Assembly (NCBI GenBank): GCA_045531965.1
Contig: JAZSFA010000111.1
Coordinates: forward strand, 1-30,291
Reading direction: 5' to 3'
Origin: CAMEON01 sp045531965
Lineage (GTDB): Bacteria; Bacillota; Clostridia; Oscillospirales; CAG-272
DNA length: 30,291 nucleotides
Under the pieces are notes generated by a model, which did no database searches, was not told the DNA's origin, and saw nothing but the letters and a program-made list of their open reading frames with translations. The position numbers were made by a program, and so were the translations under genes. Shown here one piece after another: positions 6,125 through 14,608 of the stretch. The first letter of the stretch is position 1; each line of letters starts with the position of its first letter.

Positions 6125-9100
6125 GAGGAGACGCCTCCTTTCTTGACTTTTCGGGACGCGGTGCGACTACCCGAGGGGAGAAGCGCGCACAGCGACAGGC
6201 ATAGATGTGTGGTCAGGATCAGACCGAGAATCAGCAAAAAGGGGATGAGGGCGAAGCTGTTGGGGGCGAGGGGAACGTGGAATTTGCCGCAGAACAGCTT
6301 GAGGATCAGGATAGCGAGAGGGCAAAGGAAGGCGTACAGCCCGCCTGAGAGAAGGCAGGAGAGCAGTCCTTCTCCCAGGGTCATAAGGGTATGCATGGTG
6401 CGATGCTCGCCTGCCGCGGTGTAGGAGGAACGCTCCTTTTCCCGACGCAGGTACAGGGTATAGGCAGAAGAAAGAATGAGCAGAGGGATCAGCGCGCTCG
6501 AGGGAAGGATCATGCGTTGCAACAGCGCGGGGTAGCGCTGACTGCCTGTGCCTTGACTGCGGAGCACCGCGTCGCGCGGGGTGACCGTTATTCCATCGGC
6601 GGTCAGACTTTGCAGGCATACCGCTACCTCGGACAAATCCTCCAAGGAAACGTGGCTTTGTACAAAGACCTCCAAGGCAGAGACCACGCCCGACCGCGCA
6701 CAGAGGGTGGCAAAGGTGTCCTCCGAGCAAATCAGGATGGGAGATGAGAGACTGGAATCTGTTTCTACGGCGGTGAGGGTCAGAGGCAAGTAGCTGTGAT
6801 CCAGCCGTGAGATTTGGTATGCCAGTAAATCACGACCCTTGAGATCCATTTGTGTCAGATCCAAGGTGAGGGGCTGGGTGATGGCACCGTAGATGCTGTC
6901 GCCGACCGTCAGCGCATAGGGGTGAGCGGCAGGGAGGCGAAGGATCACCTCACCGACGTTCAGCGTTTGGGGCAGATCCGCTTCTTTTTCGGTCATGAGG
7001 GTGAAGTCGTTGGTCGCCAGATCCCCTTGCAGGGTCATGGCATGTGACCGCTGTTCTTTAGGGTCGCCGTGAAAGACCAGCATACTGTCAATGTCCGAGA
7101 GGGTGATGATGGAGTCAACGTTTACGTCACCTACGGGACGATAGCTGCCTTGTCCGTTGATGGCAAGGGGAAGATTTGCCACCATGGGAAGCGACGCGGT
7201 AGAGGGGGACAAGAGCAGGAAAGACTGCGTGCCTTCCCTAAAAGAGGTTACCGTAGAGCAGGAAGTTAGTTGACAATCTTCTCGGGGATAGGGCAGAGGG
7301 ACGCCCGCTTTTTCCATGGCGGTGATAAAAGCCTCGGGCAGATCGGTGGTGAGATGCATTTGCTGTCGCGCGGGGAGGCTTTGATCCTGCTCGGGGGAAA
7401 GCACCAAAACCTCTCTGTCCAACCAATATAACGCCTTGTCGGCAGTATCGCTTGGCTGTAGGGTCATGGCGGACAGCTCGGTGGCAAAGGTGGCGAGACT
7501 GATACCGTCCCCATGGACAAAAATCACGCAGGGGAAAGCAATATCGTCGCTGTAGGTACGCCCCTCAATGCGGTATTGCGTCATGATGGGGACTTCTCCC
7601 TGCGTGGTGTCAAGCACGTCATGCATCCGCGACTGCATGGCGGAAACCGCTTGTTCCGAGGCGGCGCAGTCAGCTGCTTTTCCAAAATAGATTCCGGAAT
7701 AGGGGGCTGTTTGATTGATGTAATACGTGTCGGTGGGCAGCTCGGGGGGAATCCCATCGGTTTCGACCCAGGATGTGTAGGGCTTTTTGATTTCCCTCGG
7801 CGGGGTGATGACCGTCAGATGGGAGAGGGTATGGTGGGTTTTCTTCATTTTCGTGGGAAAGACGACGTAACAGCTGCCGGGGGACAGGGACAATTCCTCG
7901 GGATAGGTTTCGGAGACGTTCAACGACTCGGTTTGAACCGTGTTGGAGATGAGCCCATAATCTTCCGGACTGAGAAACAGATAATCTTCGAATATGCGGG
8001 GGCAAACGGGCTCTATGAAGGGGAAGTCAAAGGTTTTTTGTGTGTACAACAGACCCACAGGCACCAGGCGGCTGACGGTCAATGTGATGTGGTCGCCGTA
8101 GCGGTCATACCCTTCCACACCGTCGGGAATGGCGATCTCTACCGTGTCCCCGATCTGTATTTGAGGGGCGCCGTTCTGCTGGGGGTAGACATATACCGCC
8201 TCTCCTGCCTTGATGGGATCGAGGGTGTAGGCGATTTCCTCCAAGGGACGACCCTTGAATTTGTCGGGAATGACCACGGTCTGCTCGCCAAGCTCCATGT
8301 CGGTCACGCCGTCGCCGCAGGCGATCTTGACGGTGTCCATCGCCCATTTGTCCTCTTGTTGCAAAAGACTTGCGTGATGGCTATCGTTGACTTGATTGGG
8401 CAGGAGCATGAGATGGGTGCCGATGCGCTCGGCGGTGTCCGCCGCTTGCCCTCGGGTGCTAACCACCGCTTCCAAGGATTCCAGCGCAGGGAGATAATCG
8501 GTTTCCAAGGTATCGAAGGAAACACCGTCCCGAAAAGTCAGGGTATACTCATGGGTGCTGTCTCCCACGGCGTAATTGTCGGGGAGGGTCAGGGCGGTCA
8601 TGGAAAACAGCACAGCACCGATGAGGGCGATGGACAGTGCGTGGATGAAGCGGTACTTTTTCATGCGCCCGAAAGACAGGAGCGCGTACCCGAAACCGCT
8701 CCGTCGCCTGAGGGTTTTCTTCAGGGAGATGCGGCGGGGGGATTGGATGTATTCCGAGGTGTCAATGGCGGTCATCAGGGACACACAGCTTTCTTTGAAC
8801 AGCTTTCGCGTGACCTGACGAGCGCACAGCAGGGATAGCAGAAAGAAGGAGATCAGCATCTCGGCAACCCACAGGAAGGAAAAGCCGCTGACAGCGTTGG
8901 AATCCCGCGTGAGCCACAGTCCCAACGGCAGAGAGAGGAGGATGGCGGGCAGACCCAAAATCCAGAACTCACGGATGATGCCCTTTCTCAAAAGTTTGGT
9001 GTCTGCGCCGTAGATGATGTACAGGGCATAGACATACTTTTCGGTGGCGACTGACTCGGCAAAGACGCGGTAGACCGCCGCTAAGGCGGTGACCAGCCAT

Positions 9101-9417
9101 AGCCCGACAAAACAGAGGTGGGTCACGTAAACCTCCGCTTGGGCGTAAGTCAGCACCGTGCGAACGCTCTCGCGGAAGGCACGGTTGCCGGCGTTGACAC
9201 CATGGGTGGTGATATAGGTGTCAAACTCTGCCGAAAAACTGTCGAGTGAGGTCAGATTTTGACCGAAGGTGAGACAGAGGGCAGAGAGCAGGACAGCGCA
9301 GATCAAAAGGGTGAAACAAAGGCACAGGGAGGACAGGAGGCGACGGCGGCTGAACAAGCGAGCAAAGCAGGGTATCACGGTCAGACGGATATATTGAATA
9401 ATGAAATTATCGGACAA
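6121..9417 (-). CDS. Large FtsX-like ABC permease with giant extracellular domain
   Basis: The protein is about 1098 residues. Five hydrophobic helices lie in the N-terminal 285 residues (roughly 27-52, 97-117, 150-170, 179-200 and 257-278). A domain of about 680 residues without membrane segments follows, then three helices in the last 140 residues. The C-terminal YTAAGEHRTMHTLMTLGEG segment resembles the cytoplasmic loop of FtsX domains. The start is chosen at the TTG (9417) because the ribosome-binding site AAAGGAGG (9426-9433) sits eight bases before it. A GTG three codons earlier overlaps that site and cannot use it. Ordinary MacB/BceB permeases are much shorter (about 400-650 residues), so the ectodomain is exceptional. 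It forms an operon with the ATPase. No periplasmic partner gene is present, as expected in a Gram-positive. Confidence 0.8.
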   Translation of the reverse strand: MSDNFIIQYIRLTVIPCFARLFSRRRLLSSLCLCFTLLICAVLLSALCLTFGQNLTSLDSFSAEFDTYITTHGVNAGNRAFRESVRTVLTYAQAEVYVTHLCFVGLWLVTALAAVYRVFAESVATEKYVYALYIIYGADTKLLRKGIIREFWILGLPAILLSLPLGLWLTRDSNAVSGFSFLWVAEMLISFFLLSLLCARQVTRKLFKESCVSLMTAIDTSEYIQSPRRISLKKTLRRRSGFGYALLSFGRMKKYRFIHALSIALIGAVLFSMTALTLPDNYAVGDSTHEYTLTFRDGVSFDTLETDYLPALESLEAVVSTRGQAADTAERIGTHLMLLPNQVNDSHHASLLQQEDKWAMDTVKIACGDGVTDMELGEQTVVIPDKFKGRPLEEIAYTLDPIKAGEAVYVYPQQNGAPQIQIGDTVEIAIPDGVEGYDRYGDHITLTVSRLVPVGLLYTQKTFDFPFIEPVCPRIFEDYLFLSPEDYGLISNTVQTESLNVSETYPEELSLSPGSCYVVFPTKMKKTHHTLSHLTVITPPREIKKPYTSWVETDGIPPELPTDTYYINQTAPYSGIYFGKAADCAASEQAVSAMQSRMHDVLDTTQGEVPIMTQYRIEGRTYSDDIAFPCVIFVHGDGISLATFATELSAMTLQPSDTADKALYWLDREVLVLSPEQDQSLPARQQMHLTTDLPEAFITAMEKAGVPLPYPREDCQLTSCSTVTSFREGTQSFLLLSPSTASLPMVANLPLAINGQGSYRPVGDVNVDSIITLSDIDSMLVFHGDPKEQRSHAMTLQGDLATNDFTLMTEKEADLPQTLNVGEVILRLPAAHPYALTVGDSIYGAITQPLTLDLTQMDLKGRDLLAYQISRLDHSYLPLTLTAVETDSSLSSPILICSEDTFATLCARSGVVSALEVFVQSHVSLEDLSEVAVCLQSLTADGITVTPRDAVLRSQGTGSQRYPALLQRMILPSSALIPLLILSSAYTLYLRREKERSSYTAAGEHRTMHTLMTLGEGLLSCLLSGGLYAFLCPLAILILKLFCGKFHVPLAPNSFALIPFLLILGLILTTHLCLSLCALLPSGSRTASRKVKKGGVSS

Positions 9418-9498
9418 CAGGCGCACCTCCTTTGAACAGCATAAGTTTTTTGGGGAAATTCGTCTCGGGGACGATATTTTTCTTTAGGGCTTTACCTT

Positions 9499-9527
9499 AT
9501 TATAGCACAGGCAAGAGCATATGACAA
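9499..9527 (-). promoter_or_regulatory. Sigma-A type promoter of the ABC operon
   Basis: On the minus strand a TTGTCA -35 box (9522-9527) and a perfect TATAAT -10 box (9499-9504) are separated by 17 bases. They lie about 80 bases before the permease start. The -35 box touches the hairpin that follows clpC. Confidence 0.8.
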
Positions 9528-9561
9528 TACCCCAACGGCACAAAAAATTCCGTTGGGGTAT
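9527..9561 (-). terminator. Strong hairpin downstream of clpC
   Basis: A perfect 12-base stem (9527-9538 with 9550-9561) lies four bases after the clpC stop. On the minus strand the T run is in the loop rather than after the stem, so it is not a textbook intrinsic terminator. Its position suggests it ends or stabilises the clpC message. Confidence 0.5.
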
Positions 9562-9564
9562 GAT

Positions 9565-12093
9565 TTATGGGCGCTTTGCTGATGTGTTGGCAGATGTAGC
9601 AGGATCTGCCCGAAAGACTACCTTCCCGTCCTCTGCCACCGCTTGGATGGGGACACCCTTCTTGATGCTTCCGCTTAGCAATGCCTCGGACAGGGCGTTT
9701 TCCACCAACCGTACCACCGCGCGGCGTAAGGGGCGGGCGCCGTAAGCGGGATCCAACCCTTCGGCGGCGATCAGATGGGTCACCGAGGGGTCAACGGTGA
9801 GTTGGATGCCCAGTTCCCGTGCGCGGGCTTGGGTTTTTGACAGCAGTAGGGAAGCGATGCGCGAAAGCGCCTCCTGTCCTAAGGGAGAGAACAGAATGAC
9901 CTCGTCCACGCGGTTGATAAACTCGGGACGGAAAGTCTCTTTGAGGGCAGATATCATACGGTGGCGCGCCTCGGGCGACAATGTCTCTTGTCCCTCCTCG
10001 GTGGGGGATCCCACAAACCCCAGTCGCTTGCCTTCTGACACAGCCCCTAAGTTGGAGGTCATGATGATCACCGTGTTGCTGAAGTCCACCGTCCTGCCTT
10101 GGGCATCGGTCAGCATACCGTCGTCCAGCACTTGGAGCAGGAGATTGAAAATGTCGGGATGGGCTTTTTCGATTTCGTCAAACAGCACCACCGCATAGGG
10201 ACGACGACGCACCCGCTCGGTGAGCTGTCCCGCCTCTTCAAAGCCCACATAGCCGGGTGGGGCGCCGATCAGCTTGGAAACGCTGTGCTTTTCCATATAT
10301 TCCGACATGTCCAGACGGATGAGGGCTTTGTCGTCCCCAAACAGCGCTTTAGCTAAGGCGACTGACAGTTCTGTCTTTCCCACGCCTGACTGACCTAAAA
10401 AGATGAAGGAACCCACAGGGCGGTGGGGATCCTTGATGCCCATGCGTCCTCTCCGCACGGCGGATGCCACCGCGGATACTGCCCCCTCTTGCCCGATCAC
10501 GTGTGCAGACAGGATCTCCTCCAAGCGAAGAAGCCGTTGCTTTTCACCGTCAGCCATTTGAGCCACAGGGATCCCTGTCCATTCGGTGACCTCAGTGGCA
10601 ATATGGGCGGCGGTGAGGACAGGCAGCTCGGTCTTTTTTCGGTGTTCCCAACGTGCGGTTTCTTTGGCGAAGGCATCCCGACAGAGGGACTCTTTGTCCC
10701 TGAGTGTTGCTGCCGCCTCGAAATCCTGAGAGAGGATAGCTTGCTCCTTCTCTCGGGAAAGGGCAGCCAGCTCGGCTTCCATAGCGCGAAGATCGGCAGG
10801 GGCGGCATGACCCTCTATGCGTAGGCGTGCCGCCGCCTCGTCCAAAAGATCCAACGCCTTGTCAGGAAGATAACGGTCGGGAATGTACCGCACGGACAGA
10901 TCAATGGCGGCTTGCAATGCCTCGTGGGAGATGGAGAGGGCGTGATGGGCTTCATATTTGGGGCGCAGTCCTTCCAGTATCTCCATGGTCTCGGCAGGGG
11001 TTGGCTCACCTACGGTGACCGACTGAAAGCGCCGTGCCAGAGCGGCATCCTTTTCAATATGCTTGCGGTATTCCTCCGAGGTGGTGGCACCGATGACCTG
11101 TAGCTCGCCACGCGCCAGCGCGGGCTTGATGATATTGGCGGCATCTACCGCGCCTTCCGCCGCGCCCGCACCGATAAGGGTGTGGATCTCATCGATGAAC
11201 AGGATCAGGTGAGGATTTTCCGCAACCTCTTCGAGAATATGCTTGAGTCGCTCCTCAAACTCGCCGCGGTATTTTGCCCCTGCAATCATCCCCGACAGGT
11301 CTAGCGTTACCACGCGTTGCTCCTGCAGTCCCTCGGGTACGTGACCGCAAGCGATCCGTTGCGCCAAACCTTCGACCACAGCGGTTTTGCCCACGCCCGG
11401 TTCACCGATCAGGCAGGGATTGTTTTTCTGCCTGCGGGAGAGGATGCGGATGACACGGTCGGTCTCGCCATCCCGCCCAATGATGGGATCCAACTTACCC
11501 GCGGCTGCCATAGCGGTCAGATCCCTGCCGTATTTGGATAGGGTCGGGGCATGGGGAATGGTACGATCCGTGCTCTCCCGCGCTTCGGTTTCCCGTTTGC
11601 TCTTGCCTCCGCCTATACTGCCGCTGACCGAAGGGGCGGGATCATCTCGGCGGTCACCCGTGGCATCTAAAAAGTGCTTCAAGTCTCTTTTGATATCCTC
11701 CACAGAAACCCCCATGGAAGACAGGATGCGTACGGCGACACAGTCAGATTCCCCCAAAAGCGCGGACAGAAGATGCTCTGTCCCGATGGCGGCGTGACCG
11801 CATCGTGAAGACAGCAGCGCGGAGTGTTCAATGATATGGCGGGTGCGCGGGGTCATATCCGAGGCGGACAGACGGCTGTACGCCCCCTCGCCTGCCAGAT
11901 GGATCACGGATCGGCGGATATCCTCTGCGGTTGCGCCGTGGCTTTCCATCAGCTTGGCGGCAATGGCATCACGGACGGATGCAAGGGACAAGAGAAGATG
12001 CTCCGAGCCGATGTATGTGTGACCGAGATCGGCGGCAGCTTCCAACGCGCCGTTCAGGGCGCGGCGGGCTTTTTCGGTAAAACGGTTGGTCAT
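9565..12093 (-). CDS. clpC: ATP-dependent Clp protease ATP-binding subunit ClpC
   Basis: The 842-residue class I HSP100 unfoldase feeds substrates to ClpP. It has the double Clp_N repeat (residues about 1-145), then NBD1 with Walker A GEPGVGKT (230-237) and Walker B ILFIDEIH (297-304). A short coiled middle domain with a UVR-like motif (about 435-470) follows, then NBD2 with GQSGVGKT (567-574) and LFDEIEKAH. An LGF tripeptide at 691-693 matches the ClpP-docking loop. The UVR-like motif and length identify ClpC rather than ClpA or ClpB. The start has GAAAGGAG at a good distance. The usual ctsR-mcsA-mcsB companions are absent: the gene stands alone, divergent from pheA. A weak -10 (TACAAT at 12170-12175, minus strand) is visible, and I saw no CtsR operator repeat. 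Confidence 0.93.
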   Translation of the reverse strand: MTNRFTEKARRALNGALEAAADLGHTYIGSEHLLLSLASVRDAIAAKLMESHGATAEDIRRSVIHLAGEGAYSRLSASDMTPRTRHIIEHSALLSSRCGHAAIGTEHLLSALLGESDCVAVRILSSMGVSVEDIKRDLKHFLDATGDRRDDPAPSVSGSIGGGKSKRETEARESTDRTIPHAPTLSKYGRDLTAMAAAGKLDPIIGRDGETDRVIRILSRRQKNNPCLIGEPGVGKTAVVEGLAQRIACGHVPEGLQEQRVVTLDLSGMIAGAKYRGEFEERLKHILEEVAENPHLILFIDEIHTLIGAGAAEGAVDAANIIKPALARGELQVIGATTSEEYRKHIEKDAALARRFQSVTVGEPTPAETMEILEGLRPKYEAHHALSISHEALQAAIDLSVRYIPDRYLPDKALDLLDEAAARLRIEGHAAPADLRAMEAELAALSREKEQAILSQDFEAAATLRDKESLCRDAFAKETARWEHRKKTELPVLTAAHIATEVTEWTGIPVAQMADGEKQRLLRLEEILSAHVIGQEGAVSAVASAVRRGRMGIKDPHRPVGSFIFLGQSGVGKTELSVALAKALFGDDKALIRLDMSEYMEKHSVSKLIGAPPGYVGFEEAGQLTERVRRRPYAVVLFDEIEKAHPDIFNLLLQVLDDGMLTDAQGRTVDFSNTVIIMTSNLGAVSEGKRLGFVGSPTEEGQETLSPEARHRMISALKETFRPEFINRVDEVILFSPLGQEALSRIASLLLSKTQARARELGIQLTVDPSVTHLIAAEGLDPAYGARPLRRAVVRLVENALSEALLSGSIKKGVPIQAVAEDGKVVFRADPATSANTSAKRP

Positions 12094-12256
12094 GTGGCTC
12101 CTTTCAAAGGCGGATGGTCTCTGCCCGATACACGGCGGTTTCGCTTGCCGGCGGGTAGCTTTCTTGTTTATTGTATCCCCTTTTTGAGGCAGATTATGTC
12201 ACAACCTGCACGCTCGTGAAAAAATTCTTGATTCCTTGAGAAATTCTGAAATTTTC

Positions 12257-12285
12257 TTGACTTTTTCCTGCAAAAATGATATAAT
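12257..12285 (+). promoter_or_regulatory. Sigma-A type promoter of the aromatic operon
   Basis: TTGACT (12257-12262) and TATAAT (12280-12285) are separated by 17 bases, with A/T-rich sequence upstream. They lie about 58 bases before pheA. The leader is too short for a classical attenuator, and no Phe- or Trp-rich leader peptide or T-box is visible, so control may be at enzyme level through the ACT domain. Confidence 0.85.
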
Positions 12286-12343
12286 GTACCACATAGTTTA
12301 TCATGCCCAGTTGTTTTTTTTGATTCGGAAAGGATGGAAGACC

Positions 12344-13450
12344 ATGGATCAGTTGCAAAAAGCCCGACAGGAGATCGATCTGGTGGATCGGGAGATGGCG
12401 CGCCTGTTTGAACGCCGCATGAAGGCGGTTGCCGAGGTGGCGGCGCATAAAAAGAAGCATGGGCTTCCGATTTTTGATCCCGACCGTGAAGAAGCGGTGG
12501 TCAGAAAGAACGCCGAGCGGCTGGAAGATGCCGAACTGCGTCCCTACTACGTGGAGTTTCTTCGGGATACTATGAAGGCATCCCGACACTATCAGAAAAA
12601 ACAGTTGGAGGGAATGCAGGTGGCATTCTGCGGGATTGAGGGGGCGTTTGCCTCGATTGCCGCGGGAAAGATCTTTCCCGATGCCAAGCAGGTGCCTTAC
12701 GGTGACTTTCACGCCGCCTATGAGGCTGTAGAGAAGGGCGACTGCGACGTGGCAGTCCTGCCCATGGAAAACAGCACGGCAGGCGAGGTCAGTCAGGTGC
12801 TTGACCTGATGTATGGTGGCAGTCTGATGGTCACTGGCGTGTACAGCCTGTCGGTGCGGCATTGTCTGCTGGGGACGGCGGAGGCGACGCTCGAGGATAT
12901 CAAAACTGTGGTCAGCCACCCCCAAGCCCTCATGCAATGCGCTGCCTTCATTGAAGAACACCGTCTCGAGGAGATCCAAGCACCCAACACAGCCCTTGCT
13001 GCCAAGCGAGTGGCAGAGAAACAGGATCCCGCGGTCGCCGCCATCGCCAATGCCGAGAATGCCGAGTTGTACGGACTGAAAATTCTTGCGCGAGACATCA
13101 ACGAGGTGGGACTGAACACCACCCGCTTTGCGGTCCTTGCCCGTTCTGCCGCACCTCAGAAGGTGATGGGAAAGCACAGTATTCTCATGTTTACTGTCCG
13201 TAACGAGGCGGGCTTCCTTGCCAAAGCCATCAACGTCATTGGTGACTACGGCTATAATATGCGCTGTCTCCGCTCCCGTCCTATGAAGGAGCTTTTGTGG
13301 CAATACTATTTCTACGTGGAGCTGGAGGGCGATCTTGACAACGAAAACGGGAAAAATATGATCAAGGCGTTGGAGCTGTACTGTGAGCGGCTTCGCGTGG
13401 TGGGCAGTTTCCGTTATCCTGCCGACCTTGACCACACGGAGGTGGAATGA
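12344..13450 (+). CDS. pheA: Bifunctional chorismate mutase / prephenate dehydratase (P-protein)
   Basis: The 368-residue protein converts chorismate to prephenate and then to phenylpyruvate. The AroQ-type mutase helix region spans residues 1-85, with IDLVDREMARLFERRM near the start. The dehydratase domain spans about 91-270, with ENSTAGEV (142-149) and the catalytic TTRF motif (259-262). The C-terminal ACT domain (about 275-360) contains RSRP (310-313), equivalent to the ESRP Phe-binding box, so feedback inhibition by Phe is likely. The usual GPxGTFS box reads GIEGAFAS (97-104), a variant. The ATG at 12344 has GGAAAGGA upstream; the longer open frame overlaps the promoter and is rejected. 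The stop overlaps aroB by ATGA. It is the first gene of the operon. Confidence 0.93.
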   Translation: MDQLQKARQEIDLVDREMARLFERRMKAVAEVAAHKKKHGLPIFDPDREEAVVRKNAERLEDAELRPYYVEFLRDTMKASRHYQKKQLEGMQVAFCGIEGAFASIAAGKIFPDAKQVPYGDFHAAYEAVEKGDCDVAVLPMENSTAGEVSQVLDLMYGGSLMVTGVYSLSVRHCLLGTAEATLEDIKTVVSHPQALMQCAAFIEEHRLEEIQAPNTALAAKRVAEKQDPAVAAIANAENAELYGLKILARDINEVGLNTTRFAVLARSAAPQKVMGKHSILMFTVRNEAGFLAKAINVIGDYGYNMRCLRSRPMKELLWQYYFYVELEGDLDNENGKNMIKALELYCERLRVVGSFRYPADLDHTEVE

Positions 13451-14478
13451 TGCGTGATATTCTTCATATGAATCTGGGCAAAGAGAGCTACGACATTGTG
13501 GTGGAGCGCGGGGCGCTTTCCCATGTGGACGAGCTTCTGAACCTCGGCCGCCGTGTGCTGATCGTCACCGACGACGGCGTTCCTTCCGAGTATGCTGAGA
13601 CCGTAGCCGCCGCCTGTGCCGATCCCATCATCGTGACTTACCCTCAGGGGGAGGATACCAAGAGCTTTGAGGTGCTTGCCGACGTCTGCGCCGTCATGCT
13701 GGAAAACGGCTTTACCCGCACCGACTGTGTGGTAGCCGTGGGGGGCGGTGTCATTGGAGACTTGTCAGGCTTTGCCGCCGCGTCCTTTATGCGCGGGATC
13801 GACTTTTACAACATTCCCACCACCTTCCTGTCCCAGGTGGATTCTTCCATTGGCGGAAAGACCGCCATCAACCACGAGGGGGTTAAGAACTGTGTGGGTG
13901 CCTTCTATCACCCGAAAAAAGTGATCATCGATCCTGATGTTTTGTCCACCCTACCTGCCCGTCAAGTATCAAACGGCTTGGCAGAGGCGATCAAGATGGC
14001 GGCAACTTGTGATAAGGCGCTGTTTGAGAAGATCGAGGCAGGGAACCCCATGGAGATGCTGGACGAGATCATCGTCTCCTCCCTCAAAATCAAAAAATAT
14101 GTGGTGGAGCGGGATGCCAAGGAAAAATCTTTGCGCCGCGTGCTGAATTTCGGGCACACCTTGGGGCATGGGATTGAAAGTCAAGCCGCCCTCCGCGAGG
14201 GAGATCGCGCTTTGTATCACGGCGAGTGCGTCGCCCTCGGTATGCTACCCATGTGCGCGCCGGAGGTGCGTGACAGACTGGTCTCCGTCCTGAAAAAGGC
14301 GGGACTGCCGACTGAAACCGATATCGATGTCCAAGCCGCCCTCGCCGCCGTTTCTCATGACAAGAAAATGGACGGCAATAAGATCAATTACGTTTATTGC
14401 CCCGCCATCGGCGCTTTCGAGTTCCGCTCCGCAAGTCTTGATGAGTATGCCAAGGTGGTATCAGGGGGAAACGAGTGA
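13447..14478 (+). CDS. aroB: 3-dehydroquinate synthase
   Basis: The 343-residue NAD- and metal-dependent cyclase converts DAHP to 3-dehydroquinate, the second step of the shikimate pathway. The nucleotide-binding box VAVGGGVIGDLSGFAA is at residues 97-111. Metal ligands expected from the family are Glu180 (GLAEAIK), His237 (NFGHTLGH) and His258 (YHGE). QVDSSIGGKTAIN (130-142) is the conserved substrate/phosphate segment. The start ATG overlaps the pheA stop by four bases, implying coupled translation. DAHP synthase, which makes its substrate, is not in this window. Confidence 0.94.
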   Translation: MMRDILHMNLGKESYDIVVERGALSHVDELLNLGRRVLIVTDDGVPSEYAETVAAACADPIIVTYPQGEDTKSFEVLADVCAVMLENGFTRTDCVVAVGGGVIGDLSGFAAASFMRGIDFYNIPTTFLSQVDSSIGGKTAINHEGVKNCVGAFYHPKKVIIDPDVLSTLPARQVSNGLAEAIKMAATCDKALFEKIEAGNPMEMLDEIIVSSLKIKKYVVERDAKEKSLRRVLNFGHTLGHGIESQAALREGDRALYHGECVALGMLPMCAPEVRDRLVSVLKKAGLPTETDIDVQAALAAVSHDKKMDGNKINYVYCPAIGAFEFRSASLDEYAKVVSGGNE

Positions 14479-14594
14479 GGGACCTTTTTGAAAAAAGTTC
14501 CCTCACACTCCCTCAAAAACTTCCCGAAAACATGATTCAAAAGCAATTTTTAAGTTCTTGGAGGGTGTGGGACCCTTCTTTCAAGAAGAGCCCC
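14479..14594. repeat. Pair of inverted intergenic palindromic repeats between aroB and aroC
   Basis: The gap after aroB holds two imperfectly complementary arms, 14479-14522 and 14552-14594, that could form one long stem. Each arm also has its own inner hairpin (for example GGGACCTTT with AAAGTTCCC at 14479-14502). The right arm contains GTTCTTGGAGGG, a 12-mer that recurs inverted between rimM and trmD. It may act as a terminator/attenuator or be a mobile palindromic repeat of the REP type; its role is unknown. Confidence 0.6.
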
Positions 14595-14608
14595 ACGAAA
14601 AAAACACC

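Noticed and set aside
12286..12343. A Phe-rich leader peptide or T-box in front of pheA.
   Set aside because: The transcript leader is under 60 bases and shows no Phe-rich ORF, specifier loop or terminator.
12194..13435. A 413-residue antisense frame across pheA, and similar long antisense frames across the ABC permease (7513-8838), the ABC ATPase (5402-6424) and trmD (23707-25197).
   Set aside because: They are shadows of GC-rich coding genes with recognised products, with no family features and no start signals.
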